From NCBI RefSeq assembly GCF_000374345.1, contig NZ_KB893978.1, forward strand, positions 1 to 64,000: DNA of 64,000 bases, given 5' to 3'. Both the position numbers and the translations under genes were made by a program. This DNA comes from Heyndrickxia acidiproducens DSM 23148 (GTDB taxonomy: Bacteria > Bacillota > Bacilli > Bacillales > Bacillaceae_C). Shown here one piece after another: positions 63,673 to 64,000 of the stretch (position 1 is the stretch's first letter; the number at the start of each line of letters is the position of its first letter). The notes beneath the pieces were generated by a model. It did not search any database. It was not told where the DNA came from and was given only the letters and a program-made list of their open reading frames with translations.

Positions 63673-64000
63673 ATGAAAAGAAAGTTTACGGGATTACTAA
63701 GTCTATTATCCGTTTTTGCCATCATCGCTGCAGGTTGCACAAGCGCAAGCGGATCGCAGCAAGGATCCGGCGCCGCGAAACAGCAAAGCATTACGGCGGT
63801 AGGATCGACGGCACTTCAGCCACTTGTGCAGGAAGCCGCAACACAGTATATGAATGAAAACGCCGGTGCAACGATTAATGTTCAAGGCGGCGGCAGCGGA
63901 ACAGGATTGAGCAAAGTCGTGGAAGGCGCCGTCCAAATTGGCAATTCTGATGTATTTGCAGAAGAAAAGGACGGCATTGATGCGAGTAAAATCGTGGACC
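63673..64000 (+). CDS. pstS: Phosphate ABC transporter substrate-binding lipoprotein PstS, 5' part
   Basis: The first 109 codons; the gene runs out of the window. The signal peptide ends in a lipobox (IIAAGC) and the mature part begins with a Ser/Gly-rich linker, then [34 protein letters not shown] and VQIGNSDVF, the phosphate-contact segments of PstS. GGGGG lies seven bases before ATG. PhoP repeats upstream and neighbouring phoPR agree with high-affinity phosphate uptake under phosphate hunger. Confidence 0.9.
   Translation, partial: MKRKFTGLLSLLSVFAIIAAGCTSASGSQQGSGAAKQQSITAVGSTALQPLVQEAATQYMNENAGATINVQGGGSGTGLSKVVEGAVQIGNSDVFAEEKDGIDASKIVD

Noticed and set aside
1..64000. CRISPR array, rRNA or tRNA genes, prophage genes
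   Set aside because: I saw no regularly spaced repeats, no rRNA-like or cloverleaf sequences and no phage structural genes, though a reading by eye can miss a lone tRNA.

Overview
The window is a stretch of chromosome from a Gram-positive, flagellated, very probably spore-forming member of the Bacillaceae. The main evidence is gene order: flaG-fliD-fliS-fliT-hpf ... secA-prfB-cccB-ftsE-ftsX ... ctpB ... minJ is the order known from Bacillus subtilis. Typical Firmicute signals agree: strong AGGAGG-type ribosome binding sites, an S-box riboswitch, an RF2 frameshift, a SigD promoter, a Fur box and PhoP direct repeats. The species cannot be fixed from the sequence. Near-identical Rpn-type nuclease genes recall Heyndrickxia (Bacillus) coagulans and relatives, but that is a guess.

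Region 1 (1-16085) is accessory. It opens with the end of an ISLre2-type transposase gene. Two near-identical, same-strand copies of an Rpn/PD-(D/E)XK gene (1086-2018, broken by a nonsense codon; 14842-15774, intact) then flank an 11-gene cluster at 2385-14658. In order it holds an RpiR regulator, an M20 carbamoylase-type amidase, an amidohydrolase, a two-subunit aconitase X, a D-2-hydroxyacid dehydrogenase, an SsuA-type binding lipoprotein, a long UROC1-like urocanase, an imidazolonepropionase, and an ABC permease and ATPase. Histidase is absent. The set looks like uptake and stepwise degradation of an imidazole-type compound that enters the lower histidine pathway by another route. It is the best candidate here for an undescribed system.

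Region 2 (16086-31333) holds a DUF421 membrane protein, a 40-codon charged ORF, a Lon-like protease, a 3-methyladenine glycosylase, a Gly/Tyr-rich repeat protein, the flagellar filament-cap operon with a large FliD, hibernation factor Hpf, a gamma-glutamyltransferase-like gene, two half-size chromate transporters and secA.

Region 3 (31334-54629) continues the cell-division and secretion backbone: prfB with its frameshift, cccB, ftsEX, a CwlO/EnvC-like M23 hydrolase, ctpB and minJ. Compared with B. subtilis the backbone is opened at three places: ggt plus the chromate transporters between hpf and secA; cls, S-box-metY and an ACT-less hom between ftsX/M23 and ctpB; and a 10-kb peptide-uptake cluster (three M20 hydrolases and a five-gene Opp-type ABC transporter) between ctpB and minJ.

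Region 4 (54630-64000) contains a Fur-controlled YclNOPQ-like siderophore importer, a ferredoxin, the PhoPR two-component system, the heme enzyme HemY/CgoX on the opposite strand, and the start of pstS behind four PhoP-type repeats, cut by the window end.
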